A DNA stretch of 18,593 nt from an uncultured Collinsella sp. (GCA_902490445.1 CABUDZ010000037.1:1-18593); one strand, 5' to 3'; numbered from the stretch's first letter, positions 1 to 8,874 are shown. Numbers and translations are program-made. Notes: generated by a model from the letters alone, not told the origin.

Positions 1-68
1 AACCTTTTTATGCAATCTGCAATGGGAAGTATTCAAAACACCAAGAGACAGCATTACTGACGTCCAAA

Positions 69-106
69 TTGGGCGCGGGGCAGCGGCGCCTCCGCCCCGC
101 GCCCAA
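69..106. terminator. GC-rich hairpin, possible terminator
   Basis: A perfect 13-bp stem (69-81 with 94-106, arms TTGGGCGCGGGGC and GCCCCGCGCCCAA) closes a 12-base loop. On the minus strand it is followed by a short TTT. It lies downstream of the minus-strand amidohydrolase and of the stronger terminator at 145-198, so it could be a back-up terminator or serve a gene to the left of the window. There is no clear U-tract on the plus strand. Confidence 0.5.
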
Positions 107-144
107 ATCAAGCAGAGCGGGGGCGCTCCTAACGGACCCCATAG

Positions 145-198
145 GCAAACAAACGCAGCTCGAGCGCCATCCCAGAATAGGCTGCCCGAGCCGCGTTT
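145..198 (-). terminator. Rho-independent terminator of the YtcJ-like gene
   Basis: Arms 151-165 and 184-198 form a 15-bp stem. On the minus-strand RNA every position pairs, two of them as G-U wobbles. On the plus-strand RNA the same two positions would be A-C mismatches, which assigns the signal to the minus strand. The minus-strand RNA continues with UUUGUUUG. It begins about 20 bases after the stop codon at 217. Confidence 0.75.
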
Positions 199-216
199 AA
201 CGGTACGGCATGAATA

Positions 217-1854
217 TTAGCGCTCGTAGATTAAGTTGCCCGCCAGGTAGGTGGCCTGAACCTTGGTGGCTTGCAGCTCTTGGGGGTCGATGGCGAGCGG
301 GTTTTGGTCCAGGACTACCAGGTCGGCGTATTTGCCGGGCTCTAGGCTGCCGAGGTTTTGCTCGTCGCCCGCTGCGTACGCGCTGCCAAGCGTGTAGTTG
401 CGCAGGGCCGTTGCCGCGTCGATACGCTCGCTCGGCAGCCAGCCGCCCTCGGGCCAGTGGCTGCGGGGATCTTGGCGCGTGATAGCCGTGTAGAGCACGT
501 TCATGCTGGTAACGGCCGTGATGGGGCTGTCGGTACCGAAAGCTTGACGGATACCGCGCTGCTGATAAGTTGCGAACGGCCACATGATGCGGCTGCGTTC
601 CAGGCCCAGGTCGCGCTCCGGGCCACCCGGGTCGAGCGTGATGTGGCAAGGCTGGCTCGAGGCAATGACGTTGAGTTTGCGCAGACGATCGATGTCCTCG
701 GGCAGCAGATTCTCCAAATGCTCAAGCGTATTATGGCCGTGCGGGGGCAAACCGTAGAGCTCTGCCGCCTCCTCAAAGATATCGAGCGCGGCATGAATCG
801 CACCGTCGCCGATGACGTGGATACGCACAGTGTGGCCGCGCTCCGCAGCCGCCAGAACCAGCTTACGCATGCGCTCGGCAGGAACCGTCAGGCGACCTTG
901 ATCGCCCGGGAAGCGCGGATTGGTATAGGGCTCGGTGAGATATGCCGTGTGCTCGCTCGAGACGCCGTCGAAGAACTGCTTAAAACCAGGCGCCGAGAGC
1001 AGCGCGTTGTTCGCGTAGCGGGTCTGCAGTTCTTCTAAGCGCGATTGGTCATCCAGCAACGTGGGGAACAGATGGGCTCGGATGCCCAGCTTGCCGGCTG
1101 CCTGTAGCTTGCCGTAGACATCGTCGCGGATAAAATCGCAGCCCGGCATGGGCATGAGCGACATATCGCATATCGAGGTGATGCCCTGCTCGGCCATACG
1201 CCTCATTTGATCGGCGTAAGCGCTTGCAATGCGATCCTCCCCCAGCCACTCAAGGCAGCGCGGTAGCAGCTGCATGGCAGCCGCCTCGTGAGCAATGCCC
1301 GTGAGCTCGCCGCTTGCGTCCTTGTCGTAGCCACCGCCCGCTGGCGGCTCGCTGTCGCGCGTGACGCCGAGCGCCTCGAGTGCGCGGCTGTTGAGCCACA
1401 GCGTATGGCCGTCGCCCGAATACATAACGCAGGGGCGATCGGGGAATGCCGCATCGAGCGACGCCTTGGTAGGATGCTCGGGCGGGTCCCAACGGTAGTC
1501 GCGCCAGCCCTGAGTCACAACCCAAGCGTCGTCGGGCAGGTCCTGGGAAAACTCGAGCGCGTGTTGCACCAGCGCCGCCTCGGACGTGCCCATATCCATG
1601 AGCATGTACGGCGAGGAGCCGACCGAGGTATGGAAGAAGTGCAGATGAGCGTCATGGAAACCTGGGCAGACAAACTGCTCGCCGTAGTCGATAACCGGCG
1701 TGGCGGCAGGCGCGGCGGCAATCACGTCATCGGGCGCACCGACTGCGACGATACGGTCGCCTGCGATGGCAATCGCCAGCTCGCGGGCGGTATCGATGCC
1801 GTCTTGCGCGGTAAAGACGTTCTTGGAGCGGATAATCCGATCGATATGTTGCAT
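217..1854 (-). CDS. YtcJ-like metal-dependent amidohydrolase
   Basis: A protein of about 545 residues of the amidohydrolase superfamily (Amidohydro_3/YtcJ group). Family members hydrolyse exocyclic amides or formamides with a metal-activated water; the substrate cannot be read from sequence. The N-terminal beta-sandwich segment leads into the metal motif PGFHDAHLH (His70, His72). Later come RIHVIGDGAIH, an EHLE motif, the FGTDSP motif carrying the catalytic Asp, and the C-terminal closing segment LGSLEPGKYADLVVLD. Length matches the family (about 530-550). No signal peptide is visible, so it is probably cytoplasmic. The frame is open back to 2007, but the homologous part begins at MQHIDRIIRSKNVFT. 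Three ATGs are close together (1866, 1860, 1854); 1854 is preferred because a GGGG lies six bases before it, though the ribosome site is weak. It is transcribed divergently from the M20D gene. Confidence 0.85.
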   Translation of the reverse strand: MQHIDRIIRSKNVFTAQDGIDTARELAIAIAGDRIVAVGAPDDVIAAAPAATPVIDYGEQFVCPGFHDAHLHFFHTSVGSSPYMLMDMGTSEAALVQHALEFSQDLPDDAWVVTQGWRDYRWDPPEHPTKASLDAAFPDRPCVMYSGDGHTLWLNSRALEALGVTRDSEPPAGGGYDKDASGELTGIAHEAAAMQLLPRCLEWLGEDRIASAYADQMRRMAEQGITSICDMSLMPMPGCDFIRDDVYGKLQAAGKLGIRAHLFPTLLDDQSRLEELQTRYANNALLSAPGFKQFFDGVSSEHTAYLTEPYTNPRFPGDQGRLTVPAERMRKLVLAAAERGHTVRIHVIGDGAIHAALDIFEEAAELYGLPPHGHNTLEHLENLLPEDIDRLRKLNVIASSQPCHITLDPGGPERDLGLERSRIMWPFATYQQRGIRQAFGTDSPITAVTSMNVLYTAITRQDPRSHWPEGGWLPSERIDAATALRNYTLGSAYAAGDEQNLGSLEPGKYADLVVLDQNPLAIDPQELQATKVQATYLAGNLIYER

Positions 1855-1941
1855 GGGCATCCCCATCTCTGGCAGGAAATTCAACACCCCCGAGTGTACT
1901 CCCCCGCCCTTGTAACAAAACCCCAAGCGGCAAACGGCAAC

Positions 1942-1971
1942 TTTACCAGCCCTAGCGGCAGGTGGCATACT
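1942..1971 (+). promoter_or_regulatory. Candidate promoter of the M20D gene
   Basis: TTTACC (1942-1947) and CATACT (1966-1971) are separated by 18 bases and each match four of six positions of the sigma-A consensus. Transcription would start near 1978, leaving a leader of about 44 bases. The ribosome site AAGGAG (2006-2011) precedes the ATG at 2022. This is a pattern match only. The divergent minus-strand gene must also have its promoter in this interval, but no convincing match was found for it. Confidence 0.3.
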
Positions 1972-2021
1972 GGAATGAGCTTGTACGATTTTGCGATAAA
2001 CCAGCAAGGAGCAAATCGACT

Positions 2022-3485
2022 ATGACGAAGACCAAGGCACAGCAGATTATGGCGGCAACCGAGGTTCGCGCGGCAGACGACGTCACCGCAGCCATCCAAG
2101 ATATCGCTGCCGAGTTTGAACCCTACATCATTAAGCAGCGCCGCCACTTCCATAAGCACCCGGAGCTGAGCCTCGCCGAGGAACGCACGACATCTGACAT
2201 CGCCAACCAGCTGGACGCCATGAATATCCCCTACGAGCGTCCCCTTAAGACGGGCCTTGTGGCGACCCTTCGCGGCACCGCGCCCGACGCCTATCGCGAG
2301 GACGGCACACCACGCCGCCGCATCCTGCTGCGCGCCGACATCGACGCCCTGCCCGTCACCGAGCAGACCGGCGAAGAGTTCGCCAGCGTCAACGAGGGCT
2401 GCATGCACGCCTGCGGCCACGACTGCCATATCGCCATGATGCTCGGCACGCTGCAAATCCTGCGCCATATGACCGACGACATCCACGGCGAAGTCCGCAT
2501 CGTCTTCCAGCCCAGCGAGGAAAACGGCCAGGGCGCCAAGCTCATGATCGGCACGGGCGTGCTCGACGGCGTCGATGGCGCCTACGCCGCGCACATCTGG
2601 AGTGAGGTCGACGCCGGCACCGTGAGCTGCGAGCCCGGACCGCGCATGGCCAATACCGACTGGTTCCGCATCGACGTCCGCGGCACCTCGTGCCACGGCG
2701 CCATGCCCCAGCGCGGTCACGACGCCGTTATGGTTGCCGCCGAGATCGTCAACGCTCTGCAGACCATCGTTTCGCGCGAGATCAGTCCCTACGAGCCGGC
2801 CGTCATTACCGTCGGCGAGCTGCACGGCGGCACCGCGCGCAACGTTATCGCCGGCACGGCCTACCTCGCCGGCACGGTGCGCACCTACGGAGATTCGACC
2901 CACGAGGAAATGCCGGAGCTCATGCGCCGCATCGTGGAGCATACCGCGGCCGCCTTGGGCGCCGAGGCAGAGCTCACCGACTACACCATCGCCAATTACA
3001 AGGTCGAAAACGATGCCGCCTCGAGCGAGCGCTGCCGCCAGGCAGTAATCAAATGCCTGGGCCCCACCGGCCAAGGCCATTATCGCGGCACACTCTCGGG
3101 TGAGGATTTTTCAGAGTACCTGCGCCGCGTACCGGGCGTGCTCGCCTTTGTTGGCACGCGCAACCCCCAGATTGGCGCCACGTACGCCCAACATTCTTGC
3201 TTCTACAAGATTGACGAGTCGGTACTGGCCAAGGGCTCCATGGTGGCCGCCCAATATGCCATCGACTTTTTGGCCGAGCCCACACAAGAAGAGCTCGACG
3301 GCCCCACGATTGCCGCGGTCGCCGAGACCAATCCCGACCTGGCAGCCAAACTGCGCTCTGCCAAGGCCACGGCCGCCGAGGCCCGCGACGCCATGCACGA
3401 TGCCCGCACCGCCCGACACGCCGCAATCAAGGGCATCCACGACGCTCGCGCCGCCGCCCGCCGCGAGGAGAAGCACAACGAGTAG
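2022..3485 (+). CDS. M20D-family amidohydrolase/peptidase with a C-terminal helical tail
   Basis: A 487-residue zinc/manganese-type aminoacylase or hippurate-hydrolase-like enzyme (peptidase family M20D), which cleaves N-acyl or N-aminoacyl amide bonds. The exact substrate is unknown. Visible motifs are HKHPELS (residues 44-50), RADIDALPVTE (104-114), CMHACGHD (127-134, metal ligands Cys131 and His133), the catalytic Glu pair in FQPSEENGQGAK (Glu166-Glu167), the lid-domain segment around SCHGAMPQRGHDAV, and a late AQHSCFYKIDE. The start at 2022 has the site AAGGAG 10 bases upstream; an in-frame ATG at 1962 has none and lies in the promoter region. The family normally ends near residue 415-420 (AAQYAIDFLAE). 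This protein continues for about 68 residues of Ala-, Arg- and Glu-rich sequence likely to form a helix. No signal peptide is seen. The gene is followed by a strong terminator. Confidence 0.88.
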   Translation: MTKTKAQQIMAATEVRAADDVTAAIQDIAAEFEPYIIKQRRHFHKHPELSLAEERTTSDIANQLDAMNIPYERPLKTGLVATLRGTAPDAYREDGTPRRRILLRADIDALPVTEQTGEEFASVNEGCMHACGHDCHIAMMLGTLQILRHMTDDIHGEVRIVFQPSEENGQGAKLMIGTGVLDGVDGAYAAHIWSEVDAGTVSCEPGPRMANTDWFRIDVRGTSCHGAMPQRGHDAVMVAAEIVNALQTIVSREISPYEPAVITVGELHGGTARNVIAGTAYLAGTVRTYGDSTHEEMPELMRRIVEHTAAALGAEAELTDYTIANYKVENDAASSERCRQAVIKCLGPTGQGHYRGTLSGEDFSEYLRRVPGVLAFVGTRNPQIGATYAQHSCFYKIDESVLAKGSMVAAQYAIDFLAEPTQEELDGPTIAAVAETNPDLAAKLRSAKATAAEARDAMHDARTARHAAIKGIHDARAAARREEKHNE

Positions 3486-3529
3486 TCGATCCACGACCAT
3501 CTCGCAGTCATAGCCGCATCGCGATATCA

Positions 3530-3571
3530 AAGCGGGGGCGGACGCTTCGGCACGTCCGCCCCCGCTTATTT
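3530..3571. terminator. Bidirectional terminator between convergent genes
   Basis: A perfect 15-bp stem (3530-3544 with 3553-3567, GC-rich core) has an 8-base loop containing TTCGG. It is followed on the plus strand by ATTTGT. It lies 44 bases after the M20D stop and about 55 bases beyond the stop of the convergent zinc-ribbon gene, so it can serve both. Confidence 0.8.
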
Positions 3572-3625
3572 GTCAAGCGCTATTTCTACCGTTTCTACCC
3601 CGTCCCCAAATGGCAGGTGGCAGGG

Positions 3626-4918
<1,293 letters not shown>

Positions 4919-5068
4919 CGAGATCATCCCTTCGTATCTTGAGCGAATCATCTGGATCGCAAACGATGTCTTTGGCATCATTATCACCCAATGTGGGGAC
5001 AAATACTCCAACATGACGCATTTGCAATGCGCAGGGCGCTATTCGATTGTTTGATAAGCTCGACCGCG

Positions 5069-6091
5069 TTAGTTCGTTCCGCGGAAACCCTTGCCGACGA
5101 TCTCGGAGCTGTCGACGATCGTGATAAAGGCACCCGGATCGATCTCGCGAGCGTAGCGACGCAGCTGCACGGCCTCGCGACGACTCAGCACGCTCATGAT
5201 CACCGTCACGCACTTGCCCGAGAAGGCGCCGTAGCCGCGGCTGATAGTCGCCGTGCGGTTGAGATGTTTGACGATAAACTCCTCGACCTTAAGGGGCTCG
5301 GAGCAAATGACCGTGCAGACTTTGCGCAGGTGAATGCTCTCGATGGCCTTGTCGACCACGAGCGTCTTGGCAAACAGGCCGAGCACGCAATACAGACCGA
5401 CGCGCGGGCCGTACAAGAAGGCCGCGATGGTCACGATGCCGATATCGACCAACAGCAGGGCGCGGCCAATCTCGAGCGTCGTGCGACGTTTGAGGATCAT
5501 GGCGAGAATGTCCGTGCCGCCCGTCGAGGCACCAATATCAAAGACGATAGCGCTGCCGAGCGCCGGCAGAATCACGGCAAAGCACAGGTCGAGCCACATA
5601 TCGCCCGTCATCGAGACATCGGTCGGAATAAAGAGCTCAAACAGCGAGACATAGGCGGACAGCGCAAACGAGGCAAAGACGCTCCACAGGATTGCCTTGC
5701 GCTCCAAAAAGATAAAGCCCAAAACGACCAGGACCGCATTGATAATCCACATAAAAACGCCGACAGGCAGGGTCGGGAACAGCGTGGACAGAATGACCGA
5801 CACGCCCGAGGTGCCGCCAAAAGCAAAGTGATTAGGGGTTTTAAACGCGACGATGGCAAAGGCCGTGAGGATCAGGCCCAAATTGAGCTCGGCAAAAAAG
5901 CGCGGAAAGCCCGGCTCCTGGCTGCGCTTGCGACCAGCGCGCTCGCCCCGCTCGATAACATCGCGATCGACCACGCGCTCCATCGGCACTACGGGAGGAC
6001 GATGCACCTCCTCGGCAGCACGCGACGCCGCCTCTGCTGCAGCGGCCTCAATTGCCCATGCCTTGCTTTCTGTTTCGTGCTCGTCGGCCAT
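5069..6091 (-). CDS. YitT-family membrane protein (DUF161 + DUF2179)
   Basis: A 340-residue YitT-type integral membrane protein. Residues 1-60 form a charged, Ala/Glu/Arg-rich cytoplasmic extension not usual in the family. About five or six membrane segments follow, with the family-typical NHFAFGGTSGVSVIL and the second-repeat motif FDIGASTGGTDILAMIL. The C-terminal soluble DUF2179 domain (about residues 250-335, from RKVCTVICSEP to FITIVDSSEIVGKGF) resembles small ligand-binding domains. The transported or sensed molecule is not established. The ATG at 6091 has AGGGG about ten bases upstream. It stands alone between the zinc-ribbon gene and the Asp23 cassette. A small perfect hairpin (CGCATT-tgc-AATGCG, 5017-5031) lies downstream but has no T-tract. 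Confidence 0.88.
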   Translation of the reverse strand: MADEHETESKAWAIEAAAAEAASRAAEEVHRPPVVPMERVVDRDVIERGERAGRKRSQEPGFPRFFAELNLGLILTAFAIVAFKTPNHFAFGGTSGVSVILSTLFPTLPVGVFMWIINAVLVVLGFIFLERKAILWSVFASFALSAYVSLFELFIPTDVSMTGDMWLDLCFAVILPALGSAIVFDIGASTGGTDILAMILKRRTTLEIGRALLLVDIGIVTIAAFLYGPRVGLYCVLGLFAKTLVVDKAIESIHLRKVCTVICSEPLKVEEFIVKHLNRTATISRGYGAFSGKCVTVIMSVLSRREAVQLRRYAREIDPGAFITIVDSSEIVGKGFRGTN

Positions 6092-6131
6092 TACGGCAAC
6101 CCCTCGTTAACAATTTGGAAACAATGCGCCC

Positions 6132-6162
6132 ATTAGAGTAACGCGGAACGTGGGGATTGCAA
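6132..6162 (-). promoter_or_regulatory. Weak candidate promoter of the YitT gene
   Basis: On the minus strand TTGCAA (complement of 6157-6162) is followed after 19 bases by TCTAAT (complement of 6132-6137), five of six matches for the -10. The spacer is long, so this is only a candidate. Confidence 0.25.
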
Positions 6163-6205
6163 CCCTTAGTTAGACGAGCGGTATGACTATATCGGGAGCG
6201 TACAG

Positions 6206-6245
6206 AAACGGCCGGCCACGCTTTTGCTTGCGCGGTCGGCCGTTT
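6206..6245. terminator. Hairpin between the Asp23 cassette and the YitT gene
   Basis: Arms 6206-6217 and 6234-6245 (AAACGGCCGGCC and GGTCGGCCGTTT) give a 12-bp stem with one wobble or mismatch depending on strand, extended inside by CGC/GCG. The closing A-U run supplies a short T-tract on both strands. By position it is a second terminator of the minus-strand cassette. Confidence 0.55.
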
Positions 6246-6262
6246 AATGTTTTCGCAGATAA

Positions 6263-6298
6263 AACCTGCCAAAACAAACCTGTCCTTTTTGGAAGGTT
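6263..6298 (-). terminator. Terminator hairpin overlapping the asp23 stop codon
   Basis: Arms 6263-6274 and 6287-6298 pair over 12 positions with one G-A mismatch. The minus-strand RNA continues with UUAUCUG after a stem ending in UU. The right arm includes two bases of the TAA stop of asp23 (6297-6299). The loop reads AGGACAGGTTTG on the minus strand, a motif shared with other gene ends in this window. Confidence 0.6.
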
Positions 6299-6812
6299 AT
6301 TCGTGCTGGCTGGTGCGGTGCTCGTACTCCTCGGGGGTGATGACATCCTCGATGCGCAGGTTGACGCCCGCCACCTCAAGGCCGGTCATCGCGGCAAGGC
6401 GCTCGGTGACACGTGCCTTGACATCGTCGAAGATCGCGGGCGCATAGGCGCCGTACTCGATGATGACGGAGATGTTGACGACCACGCGATTATCGTCGGT
6501 GACCTCGACCGTCACGCCCTTGGTCAGATTCTCGGCACCAAACTGCTCCTGCACAAAGTGCATGAGGTTACCCTTCATGCCCAGAACGTGCGGAACCTCG
6601 CGGGTGGCCATGGCAACGATCTTCTCGATCACGCCGTTGGAATAGGTCAGCGAGTCCTCGGACTCATCCGCTTCCTCGTCGTCCTCATCCGTATCGGACT
6701 CGGCCTCGACGAGAGCCTCGTCCTCGAGCGTCACATCCTCAGCTTCGGCGACGACTGCCTCGTTCTCCTCGAGCTCGGTATCGGCTACATCGACCTTCGT
6801 ATTAAAAGCCAT
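6297..6812 (-). CDS. Asp23/Gls24-family envelope stress protein
   Basis: A 171-residue protein. Residues 1-55 are strikingly acidic (runs of Glu and Asp, for example DTDEDDEEADESED). The Asp23 domain follows from about residue 56: LTYSNGVIEKIVAMATREVPHV, then VTVEVTDDNRVVVNISVIIEYG, and the C-terminal VTGLEVAGVNL-like segment (here AMTGLEVAGVNLRIEDV). In Staphylococcus aureus, Asp23 is an abundant protein tethered to the membrane by AmaP and linked to cell-wall stress; a similar role is inferred here. The ATG at 6812 has a strong site (AAGGAGG) seven bases upstream. It is the last gene of the cassette that starts at 7771, with a 44-base gap to the gene before it. Confidence 0.88.
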   Translation of the reverse strand: MAFNTKVDVADTELEENEAVVAEAEDVTLEDEALVEAESDTDEDDEEADESEDSLTYSNGVIEKIVAMATREVPHVLGMKGNLMHFVQEQFGAENLTKGVTVEVTDDNRVVVNISVIIEYGAYAPAIFDDVKARVTERLAAMTGLEVAGVNLRIEDVITPEEYEHRTSQHE

Positions 6813-6856
6813 GGTTCCTCCTTATGCCTGCCGCGGATGCGACAGTCGAATACATA

Positions 6857-7234
6857 TTAGCGGCCGCTAAACAGACGGCCGAAGAAGTTGACGATCCCGT
6901 TCTCGCCGTCGCGAATTTGGCCGATCACAGCGCCGATCAGCACGAAGAATGCAATGACGAGCGTGTCCCACAGACCCAACGTGAGCACCAACACGGCGAG
7001 GATAAAGCCGGCGACGGCGCCGAGCGTGGTGTTGGGATGACGCACAGCATAGCTCCAGATGGCAGCGCCCGTACCCTTGATGAGACCCATAGCCTCGTCA
7101 AAATCCGCGGCTGCCGCGTCTTGTAACTCGGTTGCCTCTGCTTTGGAATCAACAGGTTCGCTCGCCGACGTGGCGCTCTGGTCAATCGTCAGGCGCGGCG
7201 TACGAGCGGTCTTATCTTGATTGGTATCACTCAC
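6857..7234 (-). CDS. Small two-helix membrane protein of the Asp23 cassette (DUF2273-like)
   Basis: 125 residues read from a GTG at 7234. The first 55 residues are polar. Then come two closely spaced hydrophobic segments (TTLGAVAGFILAVLVLTLGL and LVIAFFVLIGAVIGQI) and a short tail, NFFGRLFSGR. This hairpin and tail resemble DUF2273 proteins, which accompany AmaP and Asp23 in many Gram-positives. Its exact role is unknown; membrane association with the Asp23 complex is inferred. The start is set by GGAGG seven bases upstream. The GTG overlaps the end of the preceding gene by eight bases, suggesting coupled translation. A longer open frame to 7453 exists but its first 73 residues are the shadow of the neighbouring frame. 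Confidence 0.75.
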   Translation of the reverse strand: MSDTNQDKTARTPRLTIDQSATSASEPVDSKAEATELQDAAAADFDEAMGLIKGTGAAIWSYAVRHPNTTLGAVAGFILAVLVLTLGLWDTLVIAFFVLIGAVIGQIRDGENGIVNFFGRLFSGR

Positions 7235-7574
7235 CGGAAACCTCCACGGTCTGGACGGTAGTCTTGGACGGCAAAAAACGGACGCGCGCGGTCGTACCCG
7301 GCGCGCCGAGCATGGTATCGCAGGCTTCTTCGATGCGCTGCTGCATCGCGGTAGCCAGAGATGCCACGTCCTTATCGTCAAGCGCGATAGCTTCGACCTT
7401 AAAACGGACGTGCGAATCGTCGGGGCCTTGGACGCGGGCCTCGACATGCTCAACCATCACGCGGTCGTCACGCTCGGCAGCAGCCCTGGCGCACGAAGAA
7501 AGCGCCGCAAGGGTAACCTCGATATTGCGCTCCCCCGCCGGATGCACGCAGGACGGTTCGCGACGGGCGAACAT
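7227..7574 (-). CDS. Asp23-like soluble half of a split AmaP
   Basis: 115 residues beginning MFARREPSC. The stretch RNIEVTLAALSSCARAAAE followed by beta-rich HVRFKVEAIALDD and a helix ATAMQQRIEEACDTMLG looks like the Asp23-like cytoplasmic domain at the C-terminus of AmaP proteins. There is no membrane segment of its own. The ATG shares one base with the stop of the two-helix membrane gene upstream (TGATG, 7572-7576), so together the two genes spell a complete AmaP layout. No separate ribosome site stands out. Its end overlaps the next gene by eight bases. The AmaP reading is by layout and weak motif similarity; a second Asp23 paralogue is the alternative. Confidence 0.65.
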   Translation of the reverse strand: MFARREPSCVHPAGERNIEVTLAALSSCARAAAERDDRVMVEHVEARVQGPDDSHVRFKVEAIALDDKDVASLATAMQQRIEEACDTMLGAPGTTARVRFLPSKTTVQTVEVSGE

Positions 7575-7771
7575 CAGGCGGAAAAGCTTACCAGCACGCC
7601 GATCGCCACGACGCCGGCGCACGCCGTGACGACGATGCGCGGCATGGGGTCGCGCATCAGCAGCATAAAGCGATACGTATACGGCCCCCAAAACTGGCAG
7701 ACAAGCGTACCCAGCGCCACGATGGTGGCGGCAAGATACACGATCGCTAGGGCTCGTTTGAGTACGCGCAC
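7574..7771 (-). CDS. Two-helix membrane anchor, N-terminal half of a split AmaP
   Basis: 65 residues from a GTG at 7771 with AAGGGAG eight bases upstream. Two hydrophobic helices (about residues 7-28, ALAIVYLAATIVALGTLVCQF, minus the last base pair, and 45-63, RIVVTACAGVVAIGVLVSF) are joined by a short loop, as in the membrane anchor of AmaP. It ends exactly where a soluble Asp23-like frame begins, with one base of overlap. It is the first gene of the cassette and follows a candidate promoter at 7822-7827. Calling it AmaP-like is inferred from position and topology. Confidence 0.65.
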   Translation of the reverse strand: MRVLKRALAIVYLAATIVALGTLVCQFWGPYTYRFMLLMRDPMPRIVVTACAGVVAIGVLVSFSA

Positions 7772-7821
7772 GCGGCGCTCCCTTCAAATCTCGGCTCTCG
7801 AAATGCAAAACGGTTCGCATC

Positions 7822-7827
7822 ATTATA
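7822..7827 (-). promoter_or_regulatory. -10 element of the Asp23 cassette
   Basis: A perfect TATAAT on the minus strand, giving a start near 7814 and a leader of about 43 bases before the GTG at 7771. The -35 region falls inside the YebC terminator stem and matches consensus poorly, so activity may depend on the -10 or on another sigma factor. Confidence 0.45.
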
Positions 7828-7868
7828 AAAGAGCCGGGTCCGGTGCTCTACGCACGCGGATCCGGCTC
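7827..7868 (-). terminator. Terminator of the YebC gene
   Basis: Arms 7831-7842 and 7857-7868 form a 12-bp stem with one A-C mismatch on the minus strand, followed at once by UUUU (plus-strand 7827-7830 AAAA). It is 70 bases after the yebC stop. A smaller hairpin GCACGG/CCGTGC (7915-7932) lies just after the stop. Confidence 0.65.
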
Positions 7869-7937
7869 ATCTATTCCACGAGGCTTGCATGCTCGCTTCA
7901 TTATGCCCAGATATGCACGGCTCAATCCGTGCGGGCG

Positions 7938-8744
7938 CTACTCCTCCTCGAGGGCAGCGATGACCTCGTCGGTCATGTCCATGGTGCTGTAGACGTCCTG
8001 GACGTCGTCGAGCTCCTCAAGACGGTCGATGAGGCGCTGGACCTTCTTGGCGTCGGTACCAGAGACCTCGGTCGGGGTGGTCGGGACCATGGTGGTCTCG
8101 GAACCCTTGACCTGGACGCCCTGCTCCTCGAGCGCCTTGGAGACAGCCATGACGTCGTTGGCAGCAGTCCAGACGATCCACTCCTCGCCGGCATCCTCGT
8201 AGTCCTCGCCACCGGCCTCGGCGATGGCCATCATGAACTCATCCTCGTCACCGGCAGCACCGTTGGCGATCATGGTCTCCTTCTTGGCGTTCTCGTCCAG
8301 GATCTCCTTGGCGACGACAATCTGGCCCTTGCGCTCAAACTGGAAGGCGACGGAGCCGGAGGTGCCCAGGTTGCCACCAGCGTGGGAGAAGGCGGAGCGG
8401 ACGTCAGCGGCGGTACGGTTGCGGTTGTCGGTCAGGCAGTCGACGTAGACGGCGACACCGGCAGGACCGTAGCCCTCGTACACGATGTTCTCGTAGACGG
8501 CGGCGTCAGCACCCGAACCAAAAGCCTTGTCGATAGCTGACTTGATCTTGTCCTTAGGCATGGACTGAGCCTTGGCCTTGGCAACGGCAGCGGCGAGGCT
8601 GGCGTTGTTCTCGGGCAGCGGGTCACCGCCGAGACGGGCAGCAACGGTGATGTTGCGGCTGAGCTTGGAGAAGAGGGCGGAACGCTTGGCGTCCTGCGCG
8701 CCCTTACGATGCTTGGTTGTGGCCCACTTAGAGTGTCCGGACAT
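7938..8744 (-). CDS. yebC: YebC/PmpR-family protein
   Basis: 268 residues starting with the family hallmark MSGHSKWATTKHRKGAQDAKRSALFSKL. Other conserved parts are NASLAAAVAKAKAQSMPKDKI, YEGYGPAGVAVYVDCLTDNRNRT (residues about 88-110) and GGNLGTSGSVAFQFERKG. The C-terminal domain is acidic. YebC proteins were described as transcription regulators; more recent work links them to ribosomes and to relief of stalling at proline-rich stretches. Length is slightly above the usual 240-250 because of acidic inserts near residues 155-185. AGGAGA precedes the ATG by about seven bases. It is a single-gene unit with its own terminator. In many bacteria yebC neighbours ruvC; here it does not. Confidence 0.95.
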   Translation of the reverse strand: MSGHSKWATTKHRKGAQDAKRSALFSKLSRNITVAARLGGDPLPENNASLAAAVAKAKAQSMPKDKIKSAIDKAFGSGADAAVYENIVYEGYGPAGVAVYVDCLTDNRNRTAADVRSAFSHAGGNLGTSGSVAFQFERKGQIVVAKEILDENAKKETMIANGAAGDEDEFMMAIAEAGGEDYEDAGEEWIVWTAANDVMAVSKALEEQGVQVKGSETTMVPTTPTEVSGTDAKKVQRLIDRLEELDDVQDVYSTMDMTDEVIAALEEE

Positions 8745-8812
8745 ACGTGTCTCCTATCGGTTTCGACCTAAAGCCCAGCGCAGATGCTCGGGCAATATAA
8801 ACAAACGTCGTT

Positions 8813-8841
8813 ATGATATACCTACTAGCCTGCGAGATAAA
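8813..8841 (-). promoter_or_regulatory. Candidate promoter of yebC
   Basis: On the minus strand TTTATC (complement of 8836-8841) is followed after 17 bases by TATCAT (complement of 8813-8818; five of six matches). The leader would be about 60 bases. Pattern match only. Confidence 0.4.
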
Positions 8842-8874
8842 CCCCAAAATGAAGGCGTCGTGATGATGTCCCCT

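Noticed and set aside
1881..3080. Long minus-strand open frame (399 codons) opposite the M20D gene
   Set aside because: It is antisense to clear M20D motifs, has no ribosome site, and arises from GC-rich codon bias on the other strand.
5017..5031. Perfect 6-bp hairpin downstream of the YitT gene as a terminator
   Set aside because: No T-tract follows on the minus strand and the stem is short.
7221..8540. Plus-strand open frame of 439 codons
   Set aside because: Runs across yebC and the Asp23 cassette on the opposite strand and has no recognisable domain.
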